Shown: positions 30,227 to 40,396, counted from the first letter of the stretch. The stretch: 60,874 nt of DNA from Streptomyces sp. BR123 (GCF_013401435.1 NZ_JACBGN010000009.1:1-60874); one strand, 5' to 3'. Numbers and translations: made by a program. Notes: generated by a model not told the origin, from the letters alone.

Positions 30227-31891
30227 GTGCCGGCATCGACGCGGACGACAGGACGGAAGGCCAGGGCAGGGAGCCCGGCGGTACGCGGGGCGGAGTGGCT
30301 GGACGCGCGGCTGCCGCTGGCGGAGCTCACCCGGTCGGTGCTGCGCAAGGTCTTCCCCGACCACTGGTCGTTCCTCCTGGGGGAGATCGCCCTGTACAGC
30401 CTGGTGGTGCTGCTGCTGACCGGGGTGTACCTCACCTTCTTCTTCGACCCGTCGATGGCCGAGGAGGTCTACCGGGGCTCGTACGAGCCGCTGCAGGGCG
30501 TGCCGATGAGCCGGGCGTTCGACTCCACGCTGACGATCAGCTTCGACGTGCGGGGCGGCCTGCTGGTCCGCCAGGTGCACCACTGGGCGGCGATCGTGTT
30601 CGTCGCCGCGATCGGGGTGCACATGCTGCGCGTCTTCCTCACCGGCGCCTTCCGCCGACCGCGGGAGCTCAACTGGACGATCGGCGTCACGCTCTTCCTG
30701 CTGGCGCTGCTGGAGGGGTTCGCCGGCTACTCGCTCCCGGACGACCTGCTGTCGGGCACCGGTCTGCGGATCGCGCAGGGGATCATGCTGTCGGTTCCGG
30801 TCGTCGGCACGTACCTGAGCATGCTGGTCTTCGGCGGCCAGTTCCCCGGCGAGGACATCGTGCCCCGGCTGTACGCCCTGCACGTCCTGCTCGTCCCGGG
30901 CCTGCTGGTGGCCCTGGTGACCGTGCACGTGCTGCTGGTGTTCGTGCTGAAGCACACCCAGTGGCCAGGCCGCGGCAGGACCGCCCGCAACGCCGTCGGC
31001 CTGTCCTTCTTCCCGAACTACGTGGCCAAGTCCGGCGGGCTGTTCCTGGCCGTGGCCGGCGTGCTCGCGGTGCTCGGGGGCGCCGCGCAGGTCAATCCGA
31101 TCTGGGTGTACGGCCCCTACCGGCCGGACCTGGTCTCCACGGGCTCCCAGCCGGACTGGTACATCGGGTTCCTGGAGGGGGCGCTGCGGCTGATGCCGGG
31201 CGTGGAGACCCGCCTCTGGGGCCACACGGTGAACTGGAACCCCCTGCTCACCGCGGTCGTCCTGCCGGGACTGCTGTTCGCGGTGCTGTACGCCTACCCC
31301 TTCTTCGAACGCTGGATCACGCCGGGGCCGGGCGAGCGGCACCTGTGCGACCGGCCGCGGGACCGGCCGGTGCGCACCGGGCTGGCGGTCGGGGCGCTGT
31401 CCTGCTACGCCGTGCTGCTCGTGGCGGGCGGCCAGGACATCGCGGCTTTCGTCTTCGACGTGCCGGTCGTGAGGGTGACCTGGGCGCTGCGGGTGGCGTT
31501 CTTCGCAGCGCCGGTGATCGCGTTCTGGACCACCCGGCGGCTGTGCCTGGCACTGCAGGCGCGGGAGGCCGCCGAGCTGGCCGGGGGCGCGGAATCGGGG
31601 CTGGTGGTCCAGGGGGTGGAGGGCGGCTTCCGCCCCCGCCACCGGCCGTTGTCGGCCGACGAACGGCGCGGCATCCTCGTACGGGAGCGGCCGCAGCCCC
31701 TTCCGTCGGCGGGCCCGCAGCCGGCGGCCGGTGCGGGGCGGCTGCGGGGCCCGGCGCGGCGCGTCCGGTCCGCGCTCTCCGCCTGGTACTACGCCGACCG
31801 GGTCCCCTACCCGGTGACCGCCGGGCAGCGCCGCGCGGTCGAGGACGTCCTGGCCGGACCGGACCGGCGGCCGCCTGCGGACGGGGGCTGA
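30227..31891 (+). CDS. Cytochrome b subunit of a bc complex (QcrB-like)
   Basis: A 554-residue membrane protein of the actinobacterial QcrB type. Haem-ligating His pairs are in RQVHHWAAIVFVAAIGVHML and RLYALHVLLVPGLLVALVTVH. A 'GSQPDWYIGFLEGAL' segment forms part of the quinol site. The C-terminal cytosolic tail is long. It transfers electrons from menaquinol to the bc complex. The GTG at 30227 follows AGGAGGTG, an ideal ribosome site. No qcrA or qcrC gene accompanies it, and ctaD/ctaF-like genes run towards it, so it looks like a secondary copy used with a different oxidase. Confidence 0.92.
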   Translation: MPASTRTTGRKARAGSPAVRGAEWLDARLPLAELTRSVLRKVFPDHWSFLLGEIALYSLVVLLLTGVYLTFFFDPSMAEEVYRGSYEPLQGVPMSRAFDSTLTISFDVRGGLLVRQVHHWAAIVFVAAIGVHMLRVFLTGAFRRPRELNWTIGVTLFLLALLEGFAGYSLPDDLLSGTGLRIAQGIMLSVPVVGTYLSMLVFGGQFPGEDIVPRLYALHVLLVPGLLVALVTVHVLLVFVLKHTQWPGRGRTARNAVGLSFFPNYVAKSGGLFLAVAGVLAVLGGAAQVNPIWVYGPYRPDLVSTGSQPDWYIGFLEGALRLMPGVETRLWGHTVNWNPLLTAVVLPGLLFAVLYAYPFFERWITPGPGERHLCDRPRDRPVRTGLAVGALSCYAVLLVAGGQDIAAFVFDVPVVRVTWALRVAFFAAPVIAFWTTRRLCLALQAREAAELAGGAESGLVVQGVEGGFRPRHRPLSADERRGILVRERPQPLPSAGPQPAAGAGRLRGPARRVRSALSAWYYADRVPYPVTAGQRRAVEDVLAGPDRRPPADGG

Positions 31892-31934
31892 GGGACCCGG
31901 ACCGGCTCCCGGCCCCGGGCCGCGTACCGCCCTG

Positions 31935-32324
31935 CTACTGCGGGTGGTCGAGGGTGCGGAAGGCGAAGCCGACCACCGCGGGCAGCAGGACGCCGAAACC
32001 GACCAGGCACAGCCACAGCCCCTGGACCACGCCCAGGCCGATCAGGGCGGTGCCCGCGGCCGCCGTGACCGGGAGGTAGGTGCGGCCCGGGAAGAACTCG
32101 CGCCGCCCGCCCGCCTCCCGGACCTCGGCCGTGGCCCGGTCCTCCGGGCGGGTCCCGCCGCGCCGGTACTGCCGCCACAGGAACGCGGCGACGAGGGCCG
32201 TCATGAGGAACGACACGGCCAGGGCCGCGGTTCCCGCCGGCTCCCCGGAGAACCAGGCGTAGACCGCCATGGTGACCGCGAAGAACAGGGCGGTGCCGGT
32301 GAACAGCCAGGCCTCACCTTTCAC
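31935..32324 (-). CDS. ctaF: Cytochrome c oxidase subunit IV (CtaF-like)
   Basis: A 129-residue protein with four membrane helices in two hairpins, beginning [19 protein letters not shown], with '[10 protein letters not shown]' between the hairpins. Length and layout match actinobacterial subunit IV. The ATG at 32324 lies within the end of ctaD (overlap of 11 bp), so it is translated with subunit I. Its role in aa3 oxidase assembly or stability is structural. Confidence 0.82.
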   Translation of the reverse strand: MKGEAWLFTGTALFFAVTMAVYAWFSGEPAGTAALAVSFLMTALVAAFLWRQYRRGGTRPEDRATAEVREAGGRREFFPGRTYLPVTAAAGTALIGLGVVQGLWLCLVGFGVLLPAVVGFAFRTLDHPQ

Positions 32325-34005
32325 GGACCACCTCCGGGTGGTGCAGGTCGAAGGCCGGGGACTCGGAGCGGATCCGCGGCAGCGTGTGGAAGTTGTGCCG
32401 GGGCGGTGGACAGCTCGTCGCCCATTCGAGTGAGCGCCCCCAGCCCCAGGGGTCGTCGACGGTCACCCGCACACCGCGGGTCTGCGTCCGCCACACGTTG
32501 TAGAGGAAGGGCAGGGTGGACAGCCCCAGCAGGAAGGCCCCGATGGTGGAGACCGAGTTGAGGACGGTGAACCCGTCTCCGGCCAGGTAGTCGGCGTACC
32601 GGCGGGGCATGCCGGCCTCGCCGAGCCAGTGCTGGACGAGGAACGTGGTCTGGAAGCCGGTGAAGAGGGTCCAGAAGTGGATCCGGCCCAGCCGCTCGTC
32701 GAGCATCCGGCCGGTGAGCTTGGGCCACCAGAAGTAGAAGCCGGCGAAGGTTGCGAAGACGATCGTGCCGAACAGGACGTAGTGCAGGTGCGCTACGACG
32801 AAATAGCTGTCCGTCAGCTGGAAGTCCAGCGGCGGCGAGGCCACGAGGACGCCCGTCAGCCCGCCGAGGAGGAAGGTGACGAGGAAGCCGACCGACCACA
32901 GCATCGGCGTCTCGAAGGAGAGCGAGCCGCTCCACATGGTCCCGATCCAGTTGAAGAACTTCACTCCGGTCGGTACGGCGATCAGGAAGGACAGCAGGGC
33001 GAAGAACGGCAGCAGCACCGCGCCCGTCGCGAACATGTGGTGCGCCCACACCGTCGCCGACAGCCCGGTGATGGCGATCGTGGCGGCGATGAGGGAGCGG
33101 TAGCCGAACATGGGCTTGCGGCTGAAGACGGGCAGGATCTCGCTGACCACCCCGAAGAACGGCAGGGCCACGATGTAGACCTCCGGGTGGCCGAAGAACC
33201 AGAACAGGTGCTGCCACAGCAGGGCGCCCCCGTACGCCGCGTCGAAGACGTGCGCGCCGAACTTCCGGTCCGCTTCGAGGGCCAGCAGGGCGGCGGCGAG
33301 GACGGGGAAGGCCAGCAGCGCCAGGATCGAGGTGAACAGCACGTTCCAGGTGAAGATGGGCATGCGGAACAGGGTCATCCCGGGCGCGCGCAGGCAGATG
33401 ATCGTGGTGATGAAGTTGACGGAGCCGAGGATGGTGCTCACCCCGGACACCACCAGCCCCATCACCCACAGGTCGGAGCCGGGGCCGGGCGCGTACACGG
33501 CCCCGTTGAGCGGGGCGTACGCGAACCAGCCGAACGCGGCCGCCCCTTGCTCCGTGAGGAACCCGGACACGACCATCAGGGCGCCGAAGAGGTACACCCA
33601 GTAGGTGAACGCGTTCAGCCGGGGGAACGCGACGTCGGGCGCGCCGATCTGCAGGGGCATGACCGCATTGGCGAAGCCGGTGAAGGTGGGGGTCGCGAAC
33701 AGCAGCATCATCACCGTCCCGTGCACGGTGAACAGCTCGTTGTACTGCTGGTTCGAGAAGATCTGGTTGCCGGGGCGGGCGAGCTCGGCCCGCATCAGCA
33801 GGGCCAGGACCCCGCCGAACAGGAAGAAGGCGAAGGCCGTCACGAGGTAGAGGTTGCCGATCACCTTGTGATCGGTGGTCGACAGCCAGCGCAGCAGCGC
33901 CGCGCCCTGGCCGACGCGGCGTTCGGTGCGCTGCCCCGCCGCCGGCCGGGAGGACCCCTCGGACGCGGAGGGTGCGCCATGGGGTGAGGGGTCCACTGAC
34001 GTCAT
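32314..34005 (-). CDS. ctaD: Cytochrome c oxidase subunit I
   Basis: A 563-residue A1-type haem-copper oxidase subunit I with twelve helices. The redox ligands are all visible: His in [11 protein letters not shown] (haem a), the crosslinked His-Tyr in [11 protein letters not shown], the CuB pair in WAHHMFATG, and two His in [10 protein letters not shown] (haem a3/a). The K and D channel residues appear normal. It reduces oxygen and pumps protons. The ATG at 34005 has GGGAGG 4-5 nt upstream. The next gene is ctaF. No subunit II (CuA) or III gene is in the window, so those must come from the main cluster. Confidence 0.94.
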   Translation of the reverse strand: MTSVDPSPHGAPSASEGSSRPAAGQRTERRVGQGAALLRWLSTTDHKVIGNLYLVTAFAFFLFGGVLALLMRAELARPGNQIFSNQQYNELFTVHGTVMMLLFATPTFTGFANAVMPLQIGAPDVAFPRLNAFTYWVYLFGALMVVSGFLTEQGAAAFGWFAYAPLNGAVYAPGPGSDLWVMGLVVSGVSTILGSVNFITTIICLRAPGMTLFRMPIFTWNVLFTSILALLAFPVLAAALLALEADRKFGAHVFDAAYGGALLWQHLFWFFGHPEVYIVALPFFGVVSEILPVFSRKPMFGYRSLIAATIAITGLSATVWAHHMFATGAVLLPFFALLSFLIAVPTGVKFFNWIGTMWSGSLSFETPMLWSVGFLVTFLLGGLTGVLVASPPLDFQLTDSYFVVAHLHYVLFGTIVFATFAGFYFWWPKLTGRMLDERLGRIHFWTLFTGFQTTFLVQHWLGEAGMPRRYADYLAGDGFTVLNSVSTIGAFLLGLSTLPFLYNVWRTQTRGVRVTVDDPWGWGRSLEWATSCPPPRHNFHTLPRIRSESPAFDLHHPEVVRER

Positions 34006-34155
34006 CCGGCCTCCCGAGCCTCGCCGCCGCACCGCGGCCCGGCGGCCGCCGTACCGGTACCCCCTCTGCTACAGGCTGCGGGGGCGGAGCGGGGCGGCGG
34101 CGCGCCGCAAAGTGGCCCGGTCGGACCGGTCCGGCCGGGCCCTGCGGACGCCGGG

Positions 34156-35250
34156 TCAGTCCGCGGCGTCCTTGGTGGTGATGAGGTCGGTGAGGGCCCG
34201 GATCCCTCCGTCGGTGAAGGCGCGGCGCTGCCGGTCCGCAGGGGTGCCCTGCCGGAGCAGCCGGTGCAGGAGGGCGCTGACCTCCCGCAGGTCCCCGGCC
34301 TCCTCCAGGGCCGGGGTGATGTGCTGGATCAGCATGTACAGCACGTCGCCGGCGCTCTGCCGGCGCCCGTTCGGGTCGAGGAGGGTGCCGCTCAGCCCGT
34401 ACCGGGCCGCGTGCCACAGGGAGGCCTGCAGCAGTTCGGGGGCGCAGTCGGGCGGCGGCGCGCCCGCCTTCTCCTCGTTGACGGCAGTGGTGATCAAAGC
34501 CCGGGCGATGCCGGCGAGCAGCACGGCGTCATCGGCCTCCAGCTGCACGTCCAGGCACCGGAGCTCGATCGTGGGGTAGCGCTCGGACAGCCGCGCCTGC
34601 CAGTACAGCTGGCCCCGGTCGGCGATCATCCCGGACTCCACGAGCGCGTCGATCCGCTGCTCGTAGTCCGCGAGCGAGTCGAAGTGCGGCGGCAGGCCGC
34701 TGACCGGCCAGCGGCCGAAGACGATGGTGCGCCAGCTCGCGAAGCCGGTGTCGCGCCCGTCCCACATGGGCGAGTTCGCGGACATCGCCAGCAGGGTCGG
34801 CAGCCAGACCCGCGCCCGGTTCATGGCCGCCACGCCGGTGTCCCGGTCGGGGATCGCGACGTGCACGTGCATCCCGTTGATCAGCTGTTCGTCGACCAGC
34901 CGGCCGGCTTCCTCACGCATCTTCAGGTAGCGCGTCTCCCGGGTGACCGGTACCGGCAAGCCGTCCCGGAGCGGCCAGGTGGCGGTCTTGGCGACCACGC
35001 ACCCCTCCTGTTCGGCGGCCGCCGCCACCGCGTGCCGCAGCCGCAGCAGGTGGCCACCGACCTCCTCCAGGTCCGTGCAGACGGGAGTGGCGACCTCCAC
35101 CTGCGCCTGGAGCAGCTCGTGCTGGACCTCACCCTCGTCCACCCAGGTCCCGAGGCCCGCCCGGGCCCGTACCTCCTCGGCGCAGGCCACCGGGAGGTGG
35201 GTGGCGGGGTCCAGCAGTACGTACTCTTCCTCAACCCCGACCGTGGTCAT
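34156..35250 (-). CDS. Carboxylate-amine ligase (GCS2, YbdK/EgtA-like)
   Basis: A 364-residue ATP-grasp-like glutamine-synthetase-fold ligase of the GCS2 family. It shows [15 protein letters not shown] at the N-terminus, '[20 protein letters not shown]' as the nucleotide/metal site, '[20 protein letters not shown]' and '[17 protein letters not shown]'. These enzymes form glutamate-cysteine or related amide bonds; the substrate here is unknown. It begins 20 bp inside the end of the PfpI-like gene, so the two are translationally coupled. Confidence 0.9.
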   Translation of the reverse strand: MTTVGVEEEYVLLDPATHLPVACAEEVRARAGLGTWVDEGEVQHELLQAQVEVATPVCTDLEEVGGHLLRLRHAVAAAAEQEGCVVAKTATWPLRDGLPVPVTRETRYLKMREEAGRLVDEQLINGMHVHVAIPDRDTGVAAMNRARVWLPTLLAMSANSPMWDGRDTGFASWRTIVFGRWPVSGLPPHFDSLADYEQRIDALVESGMIADRGQLYWQARLSERYPTIELRCLDVQLEADDAVLLAGIARALITTAVNEEKAGAPPPDCAPELLQASLWHAARYGLSGTLLDPNGRRQSAGDVLYMLIQHITPALEEAGDLREVSALLHRLLRQGTPADRQRRAFTDGGIRALTDLITTKDAAD

Positions 35251-35851
35251 GTTCCGCCGAACTCCTCGCCGAAGTACCCGACTCGAACCCCGCGTCGAAC
35301 TCCCTGTCGAACTCCTTGACGAACGCCCCGCAGAAGGCGTCCAGGTCCGCCGGTTTTCGGCTGGTGACCAGGGTGGCGGGAGCGGCGCGACAGACGTGGA
35401 CCTCCTCGTCCACCCAGGTGCCCCCGGCATTGCGGATGTCGGTCGCCAGGCTCGGCCACGAGGTGAGTGTGCGCCCGCGTACGACATCGGCCTCCACCAG
35501 GGTCCAGGGCGCGTGGCAGATCGCCGCGACCGGTCTGGCCGCGTCGAAGAAGCGCCGCACGAACCGGACGGCCCCCTCGTGCAGGCGCAGGGCGTCCGGG
35601 TTGGCGAGGCCGCCGGGCAGGACGAGCGCGTCGAAGCCGTCCGCGGCCCCGGCCGCGTCGTCCCCGAGCACGTCGTCGACGTGGTGGCGGCCTGCCTTCT
35701 CCAGGTGCCGGAAGGCGCGGACCTCCCCCGGCTCCGTGGACACCAGCCGTGGATCCCAGCCGGCGTCGAGCACGGCTTTCCACGGCTCGATGAGCTCGAT
35801 CTCCTCGACGCCCGCGGGCGCGGTCAGAAAGGCGATGCGCACCAGGCTCAC
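35231..35851 (-). CDS. DJ-1/PfpI family protein
   Basis: A 206-residue protein of the PfpI/protease I branch. The nucleophile elbow is in [10 protein letters not shown] (C112-H113) and '[15 protein letters not shown]' is the preceding turn. The tail '[18 protein letters not shown]' is an acidic repeat-like extension and overlaps the ligase start by 20 bp. It differs from the PfpI gene at 12451-13017 and is probably a paralogue. The specific activity (protease, deglycase or amidase) is open. Confidence 0.9.
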   Translation of the reverse strand: MSLVRIAFLTAPAGVEEIELIEPWKAVLDAGWDPRLVSTEPGEVRAFRHLEKAGRHHVDDVLGDDAAGAADGFDALVLPGGLANPDALRLHEGAVRFVRRFFDAARPVAAICHAPWTLVEADVVRGRTLTSWPSLATDIRNAGGTWVDEEVHVCRAAPATLVTSRKPADLDAFCGAFVKEFDREFDAGFESGTSARSSAEHDHGRG

Positions 35852-36097
35852 TTCCTTCGGTCCGGGGCCCGGGCCGACCGGTCCCCAGGTGGGTACCGCG
35901 TCTGCCCGGTTGGACTCACCTCAAGCATGGCAGGAATGCCCGTCCGCGGAACTCCGGGAATCCGGGAAACCGGGCATCCGGCGTCCGGCCGCCTCCTTCG
36001 GGCGAATCCTCCGGCGGGTGCGTGCGCCGTCCGGCCCCGCGTGGCACCTCGTACGGCGACAGGCCCTTCGCCACCGGCAGAGGCGGTACACGCGTAG

Positions 36098-37330
36098 ATG
36101 ATCAGGCGATCCGCGGCGCGGCCGGACCGTCGCGCGGCGGGCCCGCGCGAGGACGGCCCGCGCTCCTCCATCCGGGTGGCGGCCCGCCGCACCCGCGCCC
36201 GCACCCGCGCCCGGTACGGGGCCGGGACCGGGACCGGTGCGGGCGCCGGTGTCCGCGGCCGCAGGCTGCCACCGGCCGGGGCGGGCGCGGGGGCGGTGTC
36301 GCCGCTGCTGCGGACGGCGGCCGCGCACGCCTGGCGGCTGCTGGTGGTCGGCGCGGCGGTGTACGCGGTCTTCGCGGTCCTGGGCCGCTTCCACGAGGTG
36401 GCCGTGGCCGTCTTCCTCGGCCTGGTCGGGGCCGCGCTGCTGCGACCGGTGGCGGACCTGCTGGACCGGTGGATGCCGCGCCCCCCGGCGGTGGCCCTCG
36501 CGATCACCGGGAGCGCCGTGCTCCTGATGGGCGTGCTCGTGGGCATCGGCGAGACGGTGGCCGTGCAGTGGCAGGCGCTGATCGCGGAGTTCCGGGTCGG
36601 CCTGGGCCGACTGCAGGTGTGGCTGGACCGGGCGCCGTTCGGGATGGCCCCCGGCGCGCTGACCGACCTGCGGGAGCGGATCGGCTCGTACCTCACCAGC
36701 CACCGCACTGCGCTGCTCAGCACGGCCTGGGACAGCGCGGGCCGGGTGGCGCACGCGCTGGCCGTGGGGGCGCTGGGGCTGTTCTGCGCCGTGTTCTTCA
36801 TCGCGTCCGGCGAGCGGCAGTGGAACTGGCTGTGCGGCCAGCTCCCGCCGGGCGGGCGCGACCGGGCCCGGGTCGCCGGCCGGGCGGCGTGGCGGGCGTT
36901 CACCGGGTACACCCACGGGATCGTCCTCGTCGCCGCGACGAACGCCGTGCTCGTCGGGGTGGCGCTGTACGCGTTGGGGGTCCCGCTGGCGGTGCCGCTG
37001 GCCCTGCTGGAGTTCTTCCTCGCGTTCGTCCCGCTCATCGGGTCCCCCATCGCGCTTGCGGTCGCCGTGGTCGTCGCGCTGGCGTCCAAGGGGCCGCTGG
37101 TCGCCGCCCTCGTGGTCGCGCTGATCGTGGTCATCGGGCAGTTGGAAGGGCACGTGCTGCACCCGATGGTGATGAGCTGGGCGGTGCGGCTGCACCCGGT
37201 CGTGGTGGCGCTGTCGGTCGCGGCGGGGACCATCGCCGCGGGGCTGGTGGGCGCGGTGGTGGCCGTACCCCTGGTGTCGGTGCTGTGGGCGGTCCGGCTG
37301 GCGCTGCGGAACGAGGAATACCGGGCCTGA
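36098..37330 (+). CDS. AI-2E family transporter
   Basis: A 410-residue membrane protein. After an Arg/Gly-rich cytosolic N-terminus of about 70 residues it has eight helices typical of the AI-2E (TqsA/YdiK, PerM) family. The signature in the last third is 'LEFFLAFVPLIGSPIALAVA' then 'GQLEGHVLHPMVMSWAVRLH'. Members export small molecules or ions; the substrate is unknown. The ATG at 36098 is kept, although a downstream start after the basic N-terminal extension cannot be ruled out. It precedes the sigma factor gene by 133 bp. Confidence 0.87.
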   Translation: MIRRSAARPDRRAAGPREDGPRSSIRVAARRTRARTRARYGAGTGTGAGAGVRGRRLPPAGAGAGAVSPLLRTAAAHAWRLLVVGAAVYAVFAVLGRFHEVAVAVFLGLVGAALLRPVADLLDRWMPRPPAVALAITGSAVLLMGVLVGIGETVAVQWQALIAEFRVGLGRLQVWLDRAPFGMAPGALTDLRERIGSYLTSHRTALLSTAWDSAGRVAHALAVGALGLFCAVFFIASGERQWNWLCGQLPPGGRDRARVAGRAAWRAFTGYTHGIVLVAATNAVLVGVALYALGVPLAVPLALLEFFLAFVPLIGSPIALAVAVVVALASKGPLVAALVVALIVVIGQLEGHVLHPMVMSWAVRLHPVVVALSVAAGTIAAGLVGAVVAVPLVSVLWAVRLALRNEEYRA

Positions 37331-37363
37331 TCCGGCGAGCCGACCGGCCCGGTCCGGCGGGCT

Positions 37364-37390
37364 GCTTTCGCGGCGGTCCCGCGCGGGTAT
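37364..37390 (+). promoter_or_regulatory. SigB-type promoter of the sigma-factor gene
   Basis: GCTTTC at 37364-37369 and GGGTAT at 37385-37390 fit the -35 (GNNT) and -10 (GGGTAY) boxes of Streptomyces SigB-family promoters, with about 17 bp between the four-base -35 core and the -10. The gene downstream encodes such a sigma factor, which suggests autoregulation. Confidence 0.5.
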
Positions 37391-37463
37391 ATCCCTCAGG
37401 AAAGCTCACGAGACGGCCGGGTCGCACGGCGGTGCGGCGCGACCATCCGTCGGAGGAGCCGAC

Positions 37464-38291
37464 ATGCTCTACGCAGAGGTCACCGAAGGAATCCCGCAGG
37501 ACACGCTGAGTGTGAGCACCGGCGAGGCCCGCGCTCTGTCGGAGACCCTTTTCCGCAGACTGCGGGCCCTTGAGGAAGGCACGGCCGAGTACTCCTACGT
37601 GCGCAACACCCTCGTGGAACTCAACCTCAGCCTGGTGAAGTACGCCGCGCGCCGCTTCCGCGGCCGCAGCGAGCCCATGGAGGACATCGTCCAGGTCGGG
37701 ACGATCGGCCTGATCAAGGCCATCAACAGGTTCGACCCGGCGCGGGGCGTGGAGTTCACCACGTTCGCCCTGCCGACCATCACCGGGGAGATGAAGCGGT
37801 TCTTCCGCGACACCAGCTGGGCCGTCCGGGTGCCCCGGAGGCTGCAGGAGCTGCGGATCGGCGCCGCGAAGGCGCACGACGCCCTGGAGCAGGACCTCGG
37901 CCGCGAGCCGACCGACGGCGAGATCGCCGAGCACCTGAACGTGAGCGAAGAGGAGCTCGCCGAGGGGCAGAAGGCGGCGCACGCGTACTCGGCGCGCTCC
38001 CTGGACGCGCCGGCGCGGGAGGACGGCGAACGGCAGCCCGGATCCGACCGGCCCTCGCTGGGCGAGGAGGAGACGGCGTACGACCGCATCGAATGCCTGG
38101 AGTCCCTCAAGCCGGTGCTGGCGGCGCTGCCCGCGCGCGAGCGCACGCTGCTGTCGCTGCGGTTCGGGGACGAGCTGACCCAGTCCGAGATCGGCGAGCG
38201 GCTGGGGCTCTCCCAGATGCACGTCTCGCGGCTGCTCAGCCGGACGCTGGCCATGCTGCGGGCGAGCCTGCTCGACCTCGACGACGCGTGA
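37464..38291 (+). CDS. SigB/SigF/SigG family sigma factor
   Basis: A 275-residue sigma factor. Region 2 is 'EDIVQVGTIGLIKAINRFDP' with 'FTTFALPTITGEMKRFFRDT'; region 3 is 'WAVRVPRRLQELRIG...REPTDGEIAEHLNVS'; region 4 is 'LPARERTLLSLRFGDELTQSEIGERLG' and 'SQMHVSRLLSRTLAMLR'. It directs RNA polymerase to stress or differentiation promoters. GGAGGAG lies about 6 nt before the ATG at 37464. A RsbW-like ATPase gene faces it at the 3' side. Confidence 0.93.
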   Translation: MLYAEVTEGIPQDTLSVSTGEARALSETLFRRLRALEEGTAEYSYVRNTLVELNLSLVKYAARRFRGRSEPMEDIVQVGTIGLIKAINRFDPARGVEFTTFALPTITGEMKRFFRDTSWAVRVPRRLQELRIGAAKAHDALEQDLGREPTDGEIAEHLNVSEEELAEGQKAAHAYSARSLDAPAREDGERQPGSDRPSLGEEETAYDRIECLESLKPVLAALPARERTLLSLRFGDELTQSEIGERLGLSQMHVSRLLSRTLAMLRASLLDLDDA

Positions 38292-38366
38292 CCCGCTTCG
38301 GCCCGGTGTGCTTCGGTGCCCCGTGTGCTTCGGTGCGGCGGTCCGGCGGCGCTCCCGTCCGGCCGT

Positions 38367-38873
38367 CTAGTGCAGCTGCCTCGGGAGCGGTGAAGGCACC
38401 TCGGCCCAGACCGTCTTGCCGGTCCCGTCCGGGCGGGGCTCCCAGCCCCAGTCCCGCGCGAGCCGCTCCACCACCAGCAGGCCGTGCCCGCCGGGGAGGG
38501 CGGGGTCCGTGGCGGTGCGGCGGCGGGGGTGCTCGGGGCTCCCGTCGCCCACCTCCAGACGGAGCCGGTCCGGGGTGCGGCGGAGTACGAGTTCGCTGGG
38601 GCCGCCCGCGTGCACACAGGCGTTGCTCACCAGTTCGGAGACCATGAGCAGGACGTCCTCGGCGGCCTCGGCCCGGTCGGGGTCTTCATCGGCCGCCTCC
38701 TTGCCGTGCTGCCCGCCGGGGCCGTACTGCCGGTCCGCGGCCTGTCGGCCGTCGCCGGGCGGCCGGGCGATCCACTGCCAGGCGGTGAGAGCGTCCAGGG
38801 TGAAGTCGCGGCACCGGGCCACGACACCTCTGGCTCCGCTGCCGAGAGCCAGCCTGCGGATCTCCTCGCTCAT
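38367..38873 (-). CDS. RsbW-like ATP-binding protein (HATPase_c_2)
   Basis: A 168-residue histidine-kinase-like ATPase domain: 'EDVLLMVSELVSNACVHAGG' (N box), 'RLRLEVGDGSPEHPRRR' (G1) and 'PGGHGLLVVERLARDWGWEP' (G2/G3), ending in 'TGKTVWAEVP'. It matches Streptomyces anti-sigma/regulatory kinases that bind sigma or anti-anti-sigma partners. A 25-residue Gln/Gly-rich insertion (about 42-65) precedes the N box. It is convergent with the sigma factor, with 75 bp between, so it may or may not regulate it. Confidence 0.9.
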   Translation of the reverse strand: MSEEIRRLALGSGARGVVARCRDFTLDALTAWQWIARPPGDGRQAADRQYGPGGQHGKEAADEDPDRAEAAEDVLLMVSELVSNACVHAGGPSELVLRRTPDRLRLEVGDGSPEHPRRRTATDPALPGGHGLLVVERLARDWGWEPRPDGTGKTVWAEVPSPLPRQLH

Positions 38874-38920
38874 GGCATGGTGCCCCGTTCCTTCCGGCCG
38901 TGCGACCTGCCGAAAGTCGC

Positions 38921-40372
38921 CTACCCCTCATGGGCCGAGAACATTCGCCGGGGCGGGCGGGTCGAGGGCACGGGCGCGGTGTCCTCCCGGGCCGGGGGCC
39001 GGGGCCCGGCGGGCGCCGGCAGGAGGGTGTCCAGCCGACGCAGCCCGGCTTTGCGCTGTACGAGGGACAGCCCCGCGACCGCCGCGCCGAGCACGAGCCA
39101 TCCGGCGGGCCCGGCCGGCATGACCGCGCCGGTCAGCAGCAGCGGGCCGGCGGCCTTCTGCACCGACGGGGAGATCCCGGCCACCCCCAGGTACGAGGCC
39201 CTCGCGTTCCGCGGCGCGAGCGACACCGCGAGTTCCCATGAGCTCACGGAGCGCACCAGCTCCGCCGCGGTGACCAGCACCGATGCGGCCAGGAGGGCGA
39301 GCGAGGCGGTCCAGGCCCCGCGGGCGGGGGCGAGGGCGACGGCGGCGCAGCAGGCCAGCAGGAACAGCCCGTACCAGGCGGAGGCGCGCGCGGCCCGGCG
39401 CGGCTCCGCCACCCGGGCGGAGACGGTCAGCTGCAGGGCGACGACGAGCACGGTGTTGATCGCCAGGATGGCCGGGACGAGGGCGTGGGGTGCGTCGGTG
39501 CGGTGGACGAGCCACAGCGGCAGACCGATGGTGAGGATGGCGTCGTCGAGGTTCAGCGGGATGTCGAGGAGGACGAAGCGGAGGTAGCCGCCGTCCCGCC
39601 ACGGGCTGCGCCCGCCGCCCGCGGGCGTGCTCTGCGCGGCCCCGCCCGCCCGGGCTCGGTCGGCCCCCGCCCCGTCCGCCCCGGTGTCTTCGCACCTCGG
39701 AGCCCCGGCTTGGGACGGCGCGGTGAGGCGGCCGTGGCCGTACGGCTCCCGGGTGCGCCACACCAGCACCGCGGCCGCCAGGAACGACACCGCGTTGCCG
39801 AGGATGAGGAACGCGTACGCCTCCCGGGTCCCGACAGCGAGGCCGAGGGCGGCGATGCCCGCTCCGACGGCGTAGCCGGCGTTCGCCGCGCTGCGCGAGA
39901 GGGCCTGGTAGGTGGCGCGCCGCTCGCCGGCGACGCGGGTGGCGAAGAGCATCTCCAGCGTCTTGGCGGCCCGGTCCCCGAGCTGGGTGAGGGCGACGAC
40001 GAGCACCAGGGCGTCGAAGCGGGTGACCACGAGCAGGGCGCAGAGAGCCGCGAGGCGCACAAGATGGCAGGCGATCAGCAGCGGGCGCAGCCGGTAGCGG
40101 TCGGCGAGGTGTCCGGCGAGCGGTGATCCGGTGATGCCCGCGATCGCGCCGGCCCCGAGCATCAGGCCCAGCTGCCCGGCATCGAGCCCGACGACGAAGG
40201 TGAAGAACAGGACCGAGGACGCGGCCCACACTCCGGTGCCGGTCCGGTCCAGCAGCTGGCCGAACAACATGATCCGGGCGTCGCGGCCGCCGGGCGGCCG
40301 GCGCAGCTGTGCGATCAGGCCGCTTCCGGCTGCCTCTTCCCCTCTCGCGTGTCCCCCGCCGCGCCGCTTCAT
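38921..40372 (-). CDS. MFS transporter
   Basis: A 483-residue permease with about twelve helices. The helix 2-3 loop carries the motif 'GSPLAGHLADRYRLRPLL', as in MFS-1 efflux proteins. A long central cytosolic loop (about 215-255) is Gly/Ala/Asp-rich. The substrate is unknown. The ATG at 40372 opens the gene; two related palindromes lie 25-90 bp upstream, so a MarR- or TetR-type repressor encoded elsewhere could control it. It is transcribed away from DUF1992. Confidence 0.88.
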   Translation of the reverse strand: MKRRGGGHARGEEAAGSGLIAQLRRPPGGRDARIMLFGQLLDRTGTGVWAASSVLFFTFVVGLDAGQLGLMLGAGAIAGITGSPLAGHLADRYRLRPLLIACHLVRLAALCALLVVTRFDALVLVVALTQLGDRAAKTLEMLFATRVAGERRATYQALSRSAANAGYAVGAGIAALGLAVGTREAYAFLILGNAVSFLAAAVLVWRTREPYGHGRLTAPSQAGAPRCEDTGADGAGADRARAGGAAQSTPAGGGRSPWRDGGYLRFVLLDIPLNLDDAILTIGLPLWLVHRTDAPHALVPAILAINTVLVVALQLTVSARVAEPRRAARASAWYGLFLLACCAAVALAPARGAWTASLALLAASVLVTAAELVRSVSSWELAVSLAPRNARASYLGVAGISPSVQKAAGPLLLTGAVMPAGPAGWLVLGAAVAGLSLVQRKAGLRRLDTLLPAPAGPRPPAREDTAPVPSTRPPRRMFSAHEG

Positions 40373-40396
40373 GCCGGGCCTCCCGAGTCCCCTGTG

